Position numbers and translations under genes: made by a program. From NCBI RefSeq assembly GCF_028885415.1, contig NZ_CP118527.1, positions 8,618,001-8,682,000 of the forward strand: 64,000 nucleotides of DNA. Direction: 5' to 3'. The notes beneath the pieces were generated by a model. The model saw nothing but the letters and a program-made list of their open reading frames with translations. It was not told where the DNA came from and made no database searches. Positions 1 through 8,870 of the stretch are shown in pieces (position 1 is the first letter of the stretch; the number at the start of each line of letters is the position of its first letter). Source of the stretch: Streptomyces coeruleorubidus. Its GTDB lineage: Bacteria; Actinomycetota; Actinomycetes; Streptomycetales; Streptomycetaceae.

Positions 1-268
1 GGGCGCCGCGACGCGGCAGGCCAGGAAGGCATGGTCGGGCCCGAGTTGCTGCCGGCCCAACGACGCGTCGGCTCGAACACGTCCCGAACCATGAGGAACT
101 GGTGTCTGCCCGGACGTCATCTCCACGTCGGCGCAAGGGAAGCGGGCCCTGGCCCTGTCCAGGCCGGCACCTCGCTCTCGCGTCATCGGAAGAGCTCGGC
201 CCTGCCCGGCGATCGCCGCGCGCGCCCCGACCACCCACAACTGCGAGAAGCGACTTCAGGAGCGGGCG

Positions 269-1525
269 ATGGACAACGAGATTCAGCTGATCAGTGACGA
301 TGATGGACTGATGGTCATCGGGAACGCGGTGGATGTCGACCGCTTCCTCATCTCGGAGGGACTGTCGTCGTCGAAGGATCTCGGACCGCAATGGCTCAAG
401 TCCGTCTTCGGTGCCGGAGCCGCAGTCGCGCAGGCAGGTTCGGAGTTCGCCGCGGACTCCGGTCGCTGGGTGAAGCTGACTCCGAAGTCGGCACAGCTCG
501 TCAAGAAGTACGGGCTGAGGGAAAGTTCGAAGACCGGTTTCAGCACAGGTGTGGTGAAGGGGCAGAAGGGCCAGATCAGGGGATTCGTGGAGTTCGTGAA
601 GGGACCCCGATCGTTTCTGACCAACCCGGCGGCTCTCGCCAATGCCGCGAAGCTCATGTCGCAGGTTGCGATGCAACAGAGCATGGACGAGATCACCGAC
701 TATCTCGCGACGATCGACGCGAAGGTCGAGGACGTGTTGCGCGCCCAGAAGGACACTGTGCTGTCCCGCATGATCGGAGTGGGCATCGTCATCGACGAGA
801 CCATGACCATCCGCGAGAAGAGGGGCAGGGTCGACGAGATCATGTGGTCGAAGGTGCAGGACGCGCCGACGGCGATCGCGGAGACCCAGGTGTACGCCTT
901 GCGTCAACTCGACGCGATCGCAGAGAAGATGGAGCGGCAGTCCAAGATCGGCGATCTCGCCGCGACGGTCAGGGAAGCCGAGTCCCCGGTTCGGGAGTGG
1001 CTCGCCGTTCTGGCTCGCTGCTTCCAACTGCAGGACGCGATCGCCGTGCTCGAACTCGACCGGGTGCTGGACGCGTCCCCGGAGGAGCTGAACGGTCATC
1101 GCGTCGGACTGAAGGCTGCCCGGCAGGACCGGCAGGAACTCCTATCGCGGAGCACCGAGCGTCTGGTGGCGCGGATGGATGCGGTTGCCGGCACGGCCAA
1201 CGCGAAGGTGCTGCTGCACCCGGCCAAGTCCCCGGCTGTGGTCCGGTCGAGCAACCATGTCGCGATCGGCGTCCATGACTTCCACGAGCGGCTCGGGATC
1301 GAGTCCGGTCGCCGGTCGTCGGAGGCGAGACGATGGGTGGACGCGGCTGCCGAGGTGAGGGACAAGGCACTTGAGACAGGAGCGAGGGGCGTCGATGCCG
1401 CCAGAAGCCGCGGCAAGGTGACCCTCGACCGGGCCGGTTCGGTCAAGGGCAAGCTCTCCAGCGGGATCGTCGAGCGAGTGCGTCGTCGGCGAGGGGACGG
1501 GGAGGGAGGCGACGAGGAAGGCTGA
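269..1525 (+). CDS. Hypothetical protein, 418 aa, first gene of the accessory island
   Basis: Function not recognised. The ATG follows AGGAG at a normal distance. The protein is soluble-looking, with no signal peptide and no clear membrane segment. A long helical, charged middle part (about residues 130-290, for example the stretch around DAKVEDVLRAQKD) suggests coiled coil. The last 70 residues are basic and end in an Arg-rich then acidic tail (RRRRGDGEGGDEEG). No catalytic motif was seen. It lies alone on the plus strand, upstream of and convergent with the MerR-clamp gene, so its link to the island is only positional. Codon use looks like normal high-GC Streptomyces, and the gene appears intact. 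Confidence 0.7.
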   Translation: MDNEIQLISDDDGLMVIGNAVDVDRFLISEGLSSSKDLGPQWLKSVFGAGAAVAQAGSEFAADSGRWVKLTPKSAQLVKKYGLRESSKTGFSTGVVKGQKGQIRGFVEFVKGPRSFLTNPAALANAAKLMSQVAMQQSMDEITDYLATIDAKVEDVLRAQKDTVLSRMIGVGIVIDETMTIREKRGRVDEIMWSKVQDAPTAIAETQVYALRQLDAIAEKMERQSKIGDLAATVREAESPVREWLAVLARCFQLQDAIAVLELDRVLDASPEELNGHRVGLKAARQDRQELLSRSTERLVARMDAVAGTANAKVLLHPAKSPAVVRSSNHVAIGVHDFHERLGIESGRRSSEARRWVDAAAEVRDKALETGARGVDAARSRGKVTLDRAGSVKGKLSSGIVERVRRRRGDGEGGDEEG

Positions 1526-1767
1526 GTGAGCGCCGGAATCGCAATGCACCCAGTTGGCCGTCGAGATGGCGACCACCCGCCGCCGGCTGTGAGCCGACCG
1601 GACACACCGGCGCGGAAGACGAGGGGCGTTCCCGCGTCAGGAGGCGTCCTCGCTCAAGGGCAATGGATGCCGGAGCGATGGAAGGACTGATGGACAGGCT
1701 CGGGAAGGATGCCGAGCCCTGGGCATCCGCCGTGGACTACTCCGACGGAGCGATCGAGGACGGAGCC

Positions 1768-2083
1768 ATGGGCGACTACACCGGCATGGTCAAGCAGATC
1801 TCGCTCCAGGCAGCGGACCTGCCCCCGCTGCGCGGAGCCGCTGGTCCACGTGGGCTCCGCCTTCGCCGCACCCCGCCGCCGGGACACAGCGGCCTGGCGG
1901 ACGCTGTCCGTTCTGCTGCACGCAGGCGTCCGCTTCCACAAGAGCTGCTGGGGCGGGCCCGGTTACCGTCCTCGCACCCTGAGCGAGGTCCGCGAGCGGA
2001 TGACGTGCGCCCGGCGCAGTGGCGAGCCCTTCGCGAGGTCACTCGTACGGTACGAGGTGCCCTCATCCCCAGCGCGCGGTTGA
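1768..2083 (+). pseudogene. Small conserved-type gene broken by a frameshift
   Basis: Two overlapping reading frames each read like half of one protein. The first, from the ATG at 1768 after a GAGGACGGAG ribosome site, gives a start containing MGDYTGMVKQISLQAADLP. The second frame continues with CPRCAEPLVHVGSAFAA, then WRTLSVLLHAGVRFHKSCWG and a typical helical end, stopping at 2083. The switch falls near 1824 in a C-rich run, which fits a small deletion. The intact protein would be about 105 residues with one CxxC pair. The function is unknown. It could be a sequencing error in the C run rather than a true pseudogene. Confidence 0.5.
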
Positions 2084-2126
2084 GACGAGCGGCTGCGGAC
2101 GAGGACCAATCCGACGCTTACGGCGG

Positions 2127-3209
2127 CTAGTTCTCCAAGCGGACCGGCATCAGTATCGAGAAGGCTACCTCGTCGTCGGGTCGGCGGATCGCGAGCGGTG
2201 CCGTGGGAGCGCCCAGCTCCAGGATCAGCTCGTCCCTGGCCCCGGCGGCGAGCGCGTGCAGCAGGAACTCGCGGTTGACAGCGACGTTGTTCTGGTCGTC
2301 GTCACCGTCGTCGCACACGATCACGGTCCCGTTCTCCGCCATCCTGAGCACACTGAGGTAGCAGGGCTCACCGTCCTGTTTGGGCGTTTCGCTCGCACGG
2401 ACAGGACCGGTCTCCAGCGCCGCCCGGAACGTCGCCCTATCGACGTGGGCCCGGCGGCCGGCCGGGAGGTGGACGAGGCGACGGTAGTCGGGGAACTCGT
2501 GGCCGAGACTCTGGCCGGCCGTCTGGCGATCCCCGGTCTCCAGCGTCACGCGGTCACCGTCGACCGTCAGCTGGACGGGTTCCCCACCCGTCAGCAGCGC
2601 CCGCATCGCGTCTGCCAGCGGCAGAGGCACGACAACCTGCGTCCGAGGCCCGCCGTGCCCGGTCGTGCGTGCTTGCGCGACAGCCATCCGGTAGCGGTCG
2701 GTGGCCACGAGGTGGAGTTCTTCGCCCTCAATGTCGAACAGGACCCCGCCGAGCATCGGCAGCTCCGCGTCGGTACCGGCCGCGAAGCGGACCGCGTCCA
2801 GTGCGGCGGCCAGCTCCGGCGCGGGGACGGACAGCCGGGAGGTGGCGGTGCTGAGCGAGGTCATGGGATTCTCCCTGTGGTCGAGTAGAGATCGGAGTGT
2901 GGAGAACTCGCTGCGGGCATCGGACAGCCCCAGCTCCAGGCGGCGCAGGTGCGCCTGAAGAAGCCCGCGCACCAGGTCCGTGTCCGCGCCGGCCCAGGCG
3001 GCAAGGACGAGCCGGATGTCCGCCAGGGGCATGCCGGCCCGGCGCAGCCGGGCCAGCAACCGGGCCTCTTCAAGCTGCTCGGGCTCGTACCAGCGGTAGC
3101 CGCTGACCGGGTCCACCCAGGCGGGGACCAGCACACCGGAACGGTCGTAGAACCGGAGCGCGCTCACGCTCAGTCCGCCGTCCCGGGCCATCTCCCCAAT
3201 GCTGCGCAT
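2127..3209 (-). CDS. MerR-family regulator fused to a DNA polymerase III beta-clamp-like domain
   Basis: The 360-residue protein starts at the ATG at 3209, behind GGAG. Residues 1-70 are a MerR winged helix-turn-helix (IGEMARDGGLSVSALRFYDR, then GYRWYEPEQLEEARLL), and residues 70-110 form the usual dimerisation helix. From about residue 120 the chain matches sliding-clamp domains 2 and 3: LHLVATDRYRMAVA, HEFPDYRRLV, then VNREFLLHAL and a final AFSILMPVRLEN. Clamp domain 1 is missing, so it cannot form a normal DnaN ring. MerR proteins usually sense a ligand with the C-terminal domain; here a clamp fold takes that place, possibly sensing replication or clamp partners (inference). A second ATG at 2864 with AGGGAG six bases upstream could give the 245-residue clamp part alone, as in TipAL/TipAS. 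Confidence 0.85.
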   Translation of the reverse strand: MRSIGEMARDGGLSVSALRFYDRSGVLVPAWVDPVSGYRWYEPEQLEEARLLARLRRAGMPLADIRLVLAAWAGADTDLVRGLLQAHLRRLELGLSDARSEFSTLRSLLDHRENPMTSLSTATSRLSVPAPELAAALDAVRFAAGTDAELPMLGGVLFDIEGEELHLVATDRYRMAVAQARTTGHGGPRTQVVVPLPLADAMRALLTGGEPVQLTVDGDRVTLETGDRQTAGQSLGHEFPDYRRLVHLPAGRRAHVDRATFRAALETGPVRASETPKQDGEPCYLSVLRMAENGTVIVCDDGDDDQNNVAVNREFLLHALAAGARDELILELGAPTAPLAIRRPDDEVAFSILMPVRLEN

Positions 3210-3228
3210 GTCGTTCTCCACACCCGGA

Positions 3229-3259
3229 ACTCTGAGCCCTCGACAAGGTCGAGGGTCAA
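3229..3259 (-). promoter_or_regulatory. MerR-type autoregulated promoter
   Basis: Read on the minus strand, TTGACC (3259-3254) is followed by a 19-base spacer and CAGAGT (3234-3229). The spacer carries the inverted repeat CCCTCGAC-CTT-GTCGAGGG (3255-3237). A long 19-base spacer holding a palindrome is the signature of promoters twisted open by MerR proteins, and the MerR gene starts 20 bases downstream of the -10 box. Autoregulation is inferred from this layout. Confidence 0.65.
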
Positions 3260-3285
3260 CCTCGGTCACGGTCCGGATCCGTCAC

Positions 3286-5295
3286 TCAGGCCGGGCAGTC
3301 GGCCTGCGTGGTGGCCGTACCCCAACGGATCATCAGGTAGCCAGACGCACCGATCTCCGCCACGGCGTAGCGAGAATACGGCCATGCGCTTCCCGCGCTC
3401 TCCCGTTCGCTCACCAGAGCCCGGCATGCCTCGCCGGCCGCCAGACCCGCCCAGGACTCGACCTGCTTCTCATTCCACTGCAGGTAGTCCGACCAGACGT
3501 ACATCACCGAGTTGCCGGGGTCGAAGCCCACCTTGATCTGCGCATTGCCGAGCACACGGTCGGTACCGAGCGTCTGACGCATCCCGTTGGTTCCCGCGAT
3601 GATCTTTCTGGCGGTGCCGTCCGCGACCCGGATCTCCGCGCTGTCTGTACTGGGGATCATCGCCTGCCCCAGGCCGTCCTCGTCCGGCTGCCAGTCCTGC
3701 GAACCGTCCGTGTCCTGCCCGGTGCCGTTGTCGGCGGCCGACTGGCAGTCGGTGTTGGCGACGAAGTCGTCCTGCCACGTCACCTGGGGGTTCCGGCCCT
3801 GCTCCTCCTTCACCATGACGTACGTGCGGTACGGCAGGTCCGGGTGCAGGCGGAGAACGACGTCCCGCAGGGTCAGACACATCGACCTGGCGATCTCCGT
3901 CTCCGCGTACATCGTCCCCTGCTCGTCGGAGGTCAGCCGGTACGAGAGGTACACCTCTCGGCGCGACTCGTGGAACCGCACGGTCCCCGGAGAGAAGTCG
4001 ACGCCGTCGCTGAGGTACTGCGCCTCCACACCCTGGTCGTGCAGGACCGCGCGCGCCACGTCGTGCTCGCCCGCCCCCTGTGCCGCTCGCGTCTGGTTCC
4101 AGCTCGCCGCACTCGCCGAACTGCCGCGCCCGGCCTGCTGCTTCGCCGACTCGTCCTCCTTTGCGGTGCTTGCCGAAGACTGCCCGGGCCCGGCCGAGGC
4201 CAGCGGTGATGCCGAGGCCGCGGACGAGGGTGTATGACGGCCGCCCCCGGTATCGCCGGGCAGCAGCGCCGCCACTCCTCCGGCCAGGCCGCCGATGACG
4301 CCTGCCGCGAGGACGACGGCACCTGCCAGTCGCTTCCGGGAACGACTCCGGTCCGAGGGCAGTTGCCAGGCGGCGTCCTCCGCGGCCGGCACCTCCCAGA
4401 CGGCCGTGATGTCCACGGCAGTCGCCGGTACCGCATCGGCACGCGCCACCTGAGTGACCTGAGAGGCCAGCAGCACCGCGCACTCCTGGGCTACTTCGGC
4501 GGCTGACGGGCGGTCACCCGGTTCCTGGGCCAGCGCCTGCTCCACGGTCCGGCGCAGTGGTGCGGGGACACCGTCCAGGTCGGCCTCGCCCGACATCACG
4601 CGGAAGGCCACCACATCGGGTGCACCGGCCCCGAACGGCAGTCGGCCCGTAGCCGCGTAGGCCACGAGCGCTCCCCACGCGAACATGTCACCCGCCGGAC
4701 CCGCGGTGCCCTGACGGTACTGCTCGGGGCTGATCCAGCCGGCGGTGCCGGTCATGACCCCGGTCCGGGTGACGCTGGTGCCGTCGGCGGCGTGCGCGAT
4801 GCCGAAGTCCAGCACACGGGGGCCGGCGGGCGTGAGCAGGACGTTCTGCGGCTTCACGTCGCGGTGAACCACTCCCACGGTGTGAATGGCGGCCAGCGCC
4901 TGTGCCGTGGCCGCCGCGAAGGCGTACAGGCTTCCTTCCGTGAGCGGCCCGTGTGCGAGCACGTGCTGGTTCAGTGTCGGTCCGGGAACGTAGGCGGTGG
5001 CCAGCCACGGGGTCTGCGCGTCCGGATCGGCGGCGAGCAGCGGGACCAGGTGCGGTCCGGTGACGCGGGAGGACAGTTCCACCTCGCGCCGGAAACGGGC
5101 CCTGAACTCCGGTTCCTGGGCCTGTTCGGGATGAATCACCTTGACCGCCACGCGCATACCGTCGGAGGCGACTCCGGCGTGGACGGTGCCCATACCGCCC
5201 GCGCCGAGACGGCCGATGATGCGGTAGGGGCCTATGCGGGAGGGGTCGCCGGGACGAGCCGGCTGGACTCTTCCGCCGGAGCCGTTGTCGCTCAC
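3286..5295 (-). CDS. Transmembrane serine/threonine protein kinase
   Basis: The 669-residue protein starts at GTG 5295 behind AAGGAAG, five bases away. The kinase domain spans about residues 22-270: glycine loop GAGGMG (31-36), catalytic Lys52 in VAVKVI, HRDVKPQN (144-151), DFG (163-165) and the APE-equivalent ISPEQ. A juxtamembrane stretch leads to a basic stop-transfer (RSRSRKR) and one membrane helix (about 323-345). The outer part (346-669) begins Ser/Ala-rich and ends in a folded domain of unknown type; there are no PASTA repeats. This is the common actinobacterial receptor-kinase layout. It sits between the MerR-clamp gene and the nuclease genes on the same strand, but the gap upstream makes a shared transcript uncertain. 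Substrate unknown. Confidence 0.93.
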   Translation of the reverse strand: MSDNGSGGRVQPARPGDPSRIGPYRIIGRLGAGGMGTVHAGVASDGMRVAVKVIHPEQAQEPEFRARFRREVELSSRVTGPHLVPLLAADPDAQTPWLATAYVPGPTLNQHVLAHGPLTEGSLYAFAAATAQALAAIHTVGVVHRDVKPQNVLLTPAGPRVLDFGIAHAADGTSVTRTGVMTGTAGWISPEQYRQGTAGPAGDMFAWGALVAYAATGRLPFGAGAPDVVAFRVMSGEADLDGVPAPLRRTVEQALAQEPGDRPSAAEVAQECAVLLASQVTQVARADAVPATAVDITAVWEVPAAEDAAWQLPSDRSRSRKRLAGAVVLAAGVIGGLAGGVAALLPGDTGGGRHTPSSAASASPLASAGPGQSSASTAKEDESAKQQAGRGSSASAASWNQTRAAQGAGEHDVARAVLHDQGVEAQYLSDGVDFSPGTVRFHESRREVYLSYRLTSDEQGTMYAETEIARSMCLTLRDVVLRLHPDLPYRTYVMVKEEQGRNPQVTWQDDFVANTDCQSAADNGTGQDTDGSQDWQPDEDGLGQAMIPSTDSAEIRVADGTARKIIAGTNGMRQTLGTDRVLGNAQIKVGFDPGNSVMYVWSDYLQWNEKQVESWAGLAAGEACRALVSERESAGSAWPYSRYAVAEIGASGYLMIRWGTATTQADCPA

Positions 5296-5620
5296 GAATA
5301 CTTCCTTGCACTGAGGGGTGAAGGTGGCCCGAGCAGGCCGGCGTGTGACAGATGGCCAGAGCGCCGGCAGTCCTCGGTTCGTCGGGCGGACCAGACCCTC
5401 CAGACGCGCACAGTTGGTCCAAGGTGAGCAGCTGGTGCCGCAAGGCACCGAGCGGTTGGTTGCGCCTCGGCGGTAACCGTCCGCTTCCGGCCGGACATTG
5501 GCGGACTCGGCGACGTCATGACCGCCGTGTCGACCGCCGGAACCCAGCAGGTTCGGCACAGGCAGAACCTCGGGCGTGTGGGTTGGAGTCCGGCTTCGAG
5601 TGCGCGTACGTCAGAAGGCG
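5296..5620. other. Non-coding gap upstream of the kinase
   Basis: No convincing gene is seen. The kinase ribosome site (AAGGAAG on the minus strand) is at its lower edge. Possible readings through it in several frames lack ribosome sites and codon bias, so it is most likely the kinase promoter region plus the trailing end of the small minus-strand gene. Confidence 0.5.
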
Positions 5621-5830
5621 TCAACGGTGGGCGTAATGCTTCGCCAGATCCTTGAGCTCGTTGATCCACAGCTCTGTGTCGTCACTAGGGCGTTGATATG
5701 GGGCGCGGCGGGACAGTTCGGCGCTCAGTTGGCCGTACTGCAGAAACTCGGCCCCCTGGCGCGCCCGCGCTCGCAGGATCTCGACCATGGCGCCCAACGC
5801 CTGTTCGTACTCCACAGTGCCCTTACGCAT
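5621..5830 (-). CDS. Small hypothetical protein, 69 aa, possibly truncated
   Basis: The ATG at 5830 follows a strong GGGGAGGGG site, and the sequence has natural-looking composition (MRKGTVEYEQALGAMVEILR at the start, then QYGQLSAELS). The beginning resembles the N-terminus of longer actinobacterial proteins in which a helix is followed by a short winged-helix-like segment with a YGQLSAEL-type motif. The stop comes soon after WINELKDLAKHYAHR, so this may be either a complete small protein or the remaining start of a longer gene. No function can be named. It is on the same strand as the kinase and nuclease genes. Confidence 0.55.
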   Translation of the reverse strand: MRKGTVEYEQALGAMVEILRARARQGAEFLQYGQLSAELSRRAPYQRPSDDTELWINELKDLAKHYAHR

Positions 5831-6323
5831 GTGCGGTCCCCTCCCCTGGACTTCGTGTCCCTTCGAGAGCCTATGCCGTCATGCTGCCAACATGCAGTCA
5901 GAGGCCGCTATTTGCGCAAGGTTGTTGTGAACTCAGCGCATGGACACCACGTCCTGAGACTCCTTGCTGGGGGATGGACGGACGAGGGCGCCGGGCGTCT
6001 ACTGACTGCGCTTCAGGGTCGTCATCACGCAGGCCGGCCCGCGTTTCCCGTCCTCCCACTGCTCACCGACGTTCGGGCTTGGGCGAGTGGCGGCGGTCAG
6101 GCGGCACCGTGGTGTCGCCTGCGGGTCAGCGTGGCACAGCAGCCCTGCTCATCGTCAACTAGATGATGGGGGTTGGGTCTTCCGTGAGAGCACCGGCGTG
6201 CAGCGCATTCCGCCCACGAGGCCGATCAAATTCCCGAGAAGCCGGGGGCCCAGGTGAGTCGCAGGCCGGCACTTTCCAAGCCGCACGAGTGATGTCCCCC
6301 TTTTTTGGCATTCCCGACCGCAT
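5831..6323. other. Non-coding gap with one copy of the island operator-like motif
   Basis: No gene is supported. It contains GTGAACTCAG at 5927-5936, a shorter relative of the motif found in the divergent promoters at 9.9 and 18.4 kb. A run of six T follows CCCCC near 6296-6306, just past the stop of the nuclease gene, but no stem precedes it in the direction of that gene. Confidence 0.4.
5927..5936 (+). promoter_or_regulatory. Operator-like motif, copy 1
   Basis: GTGAACTCAG. It shares ten bases with the copy at 9890 and matches the 18,370 copy except for C in place of G at the variable position. It lies about 100 bases upstream of the small minus-strand gene. It is the weakest copy because the TCAA extension is absent. 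Confidence 0.3.
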
Positions 6324-8870
6324 TCAGTCCCGCCGCGCCAGATCCAGCGCCGCCACCCCCACGAACCAGTCCAGCACCTCGCAGATCTCGTCACCGTGTT
6401 CTGCGAAGACGGTCACCGGGAAGGACGGACGCAACTCCAGCTTCGCCTCGGGCAGGTCGATGCCGGCGATCTTGTTCAGGCGGTTCAGCAGCTCCCGGCG
6501 CTGCTCCGTGTCGTCGAAGGGGCTGCGTGACTTGAGGTATTGGAAGACGACCTCGACGGTTCCGCTCACGGGGTAGATCCCGACCGGCCAGAGCAGGTGG
6601 GGCCGATGGCTCGTCCCGGCGTCGAGCATCGGGAAGCAGCTGGTCTCCTCGTGTCGGCCGTAGGTGACATGGCCGCCCTGGCGGCGCCAGAAGTCGAGCG
6701 CCGCCATGACGCCTGCGTAGGCGGTCGGGCAGTTCTCCTGCAACTGCGTGCGGAATCGCTCGGCCGCCGCGGCGTCCTCCCCGTCAGGGAGCGGGTCGAG
6801 CACCGTGGGCTGGTTCACGTCCTTGCCCAGCAAGGTCGCCAGCTCAGCGGCGGACAGACGCTGGGAACGGTGTGCCCGGCCCCATGAGTCGAAGCGCACC
6901 CCTTCGCTCGTCAGCAGGTCCTGCGGCGGAGGCCGGTCGTCGCCGTCCGCCCAGCGGAAGGAAGGCGAGATTTTACCGTCAGCGGTGAGCACCCGGTAGG
7001 CGCCGATCACCGTGGGGTTGGCACCGAGGTAGGTACCCACGGCCACCGGGTGGCTGCCGATCAGCTCGGCGACATCGCCGTACGTCGTCCACGTGCCGCT
7101 CGGCATCGCGACCAGCGCGGCCCGCAGCTCGGCCCATCCCGGCGACTCCTCGCCGGCCGGCTTGACCCCGCCGATCGGGCCGGGCCACAGCTCCACCGCG
7201 CGCTCGGCCAGACGGTCGGCTCGCTGAAGGATCTCAGCCTTGCCCCAGCGCTGCGCCGAGGCGATCTCGAGATTCATGCGCAGGGCGCTCGAGTCGAGGA
7301 TCTGCTGCTTGCGCTCGAAGGGATGATTGGAGAGCTTGGCGTTGTCACCGGTCAGCGTGAGATTGCCGAGTGTGTGCACCAGCCGGTCGTGCAGCTCCTG
7401 CGGAGTCTGGTTCGGCTCTGTCTCCTCGGCGAGCAGGTCGAACCATGTGGGAGCCGGGCGCTGTGGCAGGACGTGCTCCACACTGAGGGACGCCTTGGCG
7501 AAGTCGACGGGCTCGGAGGCCCGGTAGCTCTCCTCCAGGCGGCGCAGGATGTAGCTGCGCTGCGGAGGACGGCCGCTCCAGTAGAACGGCTTGGTGCGGA
7601 TCGCCTCGCGCAGCTCCTCATCGCTCGGCCAGCGACGGCGTCGGCCGGACAGGAACCGCCGGACCGCCTCGGCGGCGGGCCGGTCGGTCTCCAGCTCCTT
7701 CGGTGCCTCCATGAAGATCCGGTTGAGGCCGGTGGTCGGCGTCTGGCAGATCAGGCGCCGTACCAGATAGGACTCGACGTAACCAAGCGCCTGCGCCGCG
7801 TCGTCGGGCGTCGTCCTGCCGGCGGCGAGAAGGTCCAGCAGGTGCAGCGCGAGCGGGAAGTGGGTCTGGCCGCCCCAGGACGCCAGGCGCTCCAGCACCG
7901 CGCGCAGGGCGGGTGATTGCTCACGGGCAGGGTCGATGATGCGCAGGAACCTGCCGGCCCGCTCGGCCAGCTGCTCGATCTCGCACTGCAAAGCGTCCTC
8001 GTCACCGGCCAGCGGCTGGAGACGTTTCTGCTGCTCGCGGTAGATCTCGCTCTGTTTGGTCTTGTAATGGCCGCGCACGACCAGGTCGAGCCAGACCAGC
8101 AGTTCGAGGTTCTTCGGACCGAGGCTCTGCTGCATGGGCAACCACAGTTCCTGGTAGATCCGCTCGCCTCGCTTGGGCAGCAGCATGAACACGTAGTTGC
8201 GCAACAGGTCGCTCTGGCTGAGCCCGACACCCGTGTTGTTGATCGACTCGAAGATCCGGTAGACGTTGTCGCCGGGCTCGGCGGTGATCTCCACGATGGA
8301 GAGCAGGTCCTTCAGAACCGTCTCGACAGTGGCGGTCCACCGCTCGTCGCCCGCCTCGTGGCCCTCGGCCAGCGCACCGCGGAAGAACCGGTAGGCAGCC
8401 CCCACGTTGTCGCCGCCGCCGGCGTCGGCTCGGGACTGGACACATGCGGTGTACGCCTCCCGGTCCGCCTGCGTGGGCAGCAACCGGTAGTGATCCGGCC
8501 CCTCGTGGAACTCGTTGACGAGTATCTGGCGGTGCACCCGGTCCACACCGCGCGCGTCACCCGTCTCCTTCAGATGGTCGCGCAGCGCCGCGAAGGCCAG
8601 CATCAACGTGGTCAGTCGCTGTTGTCCGTCCACCACCAGCCATCGCTGTACTCCGCCTGCTTGGATCTGGCCGGGTGCCAGTACCACCGACCCGAGGAAG
8701 TGAGGCGGCGCCGACTCACCGGCCTGATGCTGGTCGACGAGTTCCCCGATGTCCTCCCACAGCCGCTGGAGCTGCTCCCTGCCCCAGCTGTACGTGCGCT
8801 GGTAGAGCGGAACCTGGAACTGCTTGTCCCCTTGGACGAGTTTGAGGAAGGTGATCTCCTGGGCGCGCAT
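6324..8870 (-). CDS. GmrSD-type restriction endonuclease (DUF262-DUF1524) with an embedded alkyltransferase-like domain
   Basis: The 848-residue protein starts at ATG 8870 behind AAAGGAAG. The N-terminal DUF262 (ParB-like NTPase/nuclease fold) shows PLYQRTYSW (21-29), DGQQRLTT (81-88) and FESINNTGVGLSQSDLL (207-223). The DUF1524 HNH-like part shows VEHVLPQ (464-470) and LGNLTLTGDNAKLSNHPFERK (501-521). This architecture is that of GmrSD and SspE enzymes, which cleave modified or phosphorothioated phage DNA. Residues about 578-670 add a domain unlike the core family: MPSGTWTTYGDVAELIG, GAYRVLTADGKIS and LLTSEGVRFD match the DNA-binding half of O6-alkylguanine transferases, with GAYRV where PCHRV would carry the active cysteine. 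It is therefore ATL-like and may recognise altered bases. Residues 700-848 are unassigned. The DGQHR gene lies 106 bases upstream on the same strand. Confidence 0.87.
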   Translation of the reverse strand: MRAQEITFLKLVQGDKQFQVPLYQRTYSWGREQLQRLWEDIGELVDQHQAGESAPPHFLGSVVLAPGQIQAGGVQRWLVVDGQQRLTTLMLAFAALRDHLKETGDARGVDRVHRQILVNEFHEGPDHYRLLPTQADREAYTACVQSRADAGGGDNVGAAYRFFRGALAEGHEAGDERWTATVETVLKDLLSIVEITAEPGDNVYRIFESINNTGVGLSQSDLLRNYVFMLLPKRGERIYQELWLPMQQSLGPKNLELLVWLDLVVRGHYKTKQSEIYREQQKRLQPLAGDEDALQCEIEQLAERAGRFLRIIDPAREQSPALRAVLERLASWGGQTHFPLALHLLDLLAAGRTTPDDAAQALGYVESYLVRRLICQTPTTGLNRIFMEAPKELETDRPAAEAVRRFLSGRRRRWPSDEELREAIRTKPFYWSGRPPQRSYILRRLEESYRASEPVDFAKASLSVEHVLPQRPAPTWFDLLAEETEPNQTPQELHDRLVHTLGNLTLTGDNAKLSNHPFERKQQILDSSALRMNLEIASAQRWGKAEILQRADRLAERAVELWPGPIGGVKPAGEESPGWAELRAALVAMPSGTWTTYGDVAELIGSHPVAVGTYLGANPTVIGAYRVLTADGKISPSFRWADGDDRPPPQDLLTSEGVRFDSWGRAHRSQRLSAAELATLLGKDVNQPTVLDPLPDGEDAAAAERFRTQLQENCPTAYAGVMAALDFWRRQGGHVTYGRHEETSCFPMLDAGTSHRPHLLWPVGIYPVSGTVEVVFQYLKSRSPFDDTEQRRELLNRLNKIAGIDLPEAKLELRPSFPVTVFAEHGDEICEVLDWFVGVAALDLARRD

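Noticed and set aside
1..268. Possible end of a minus-strand gene entering from the left
   Set aside because: A leftward frame from about 112 is open to the window edge, but it is too short to judge and has no recognisable motif.
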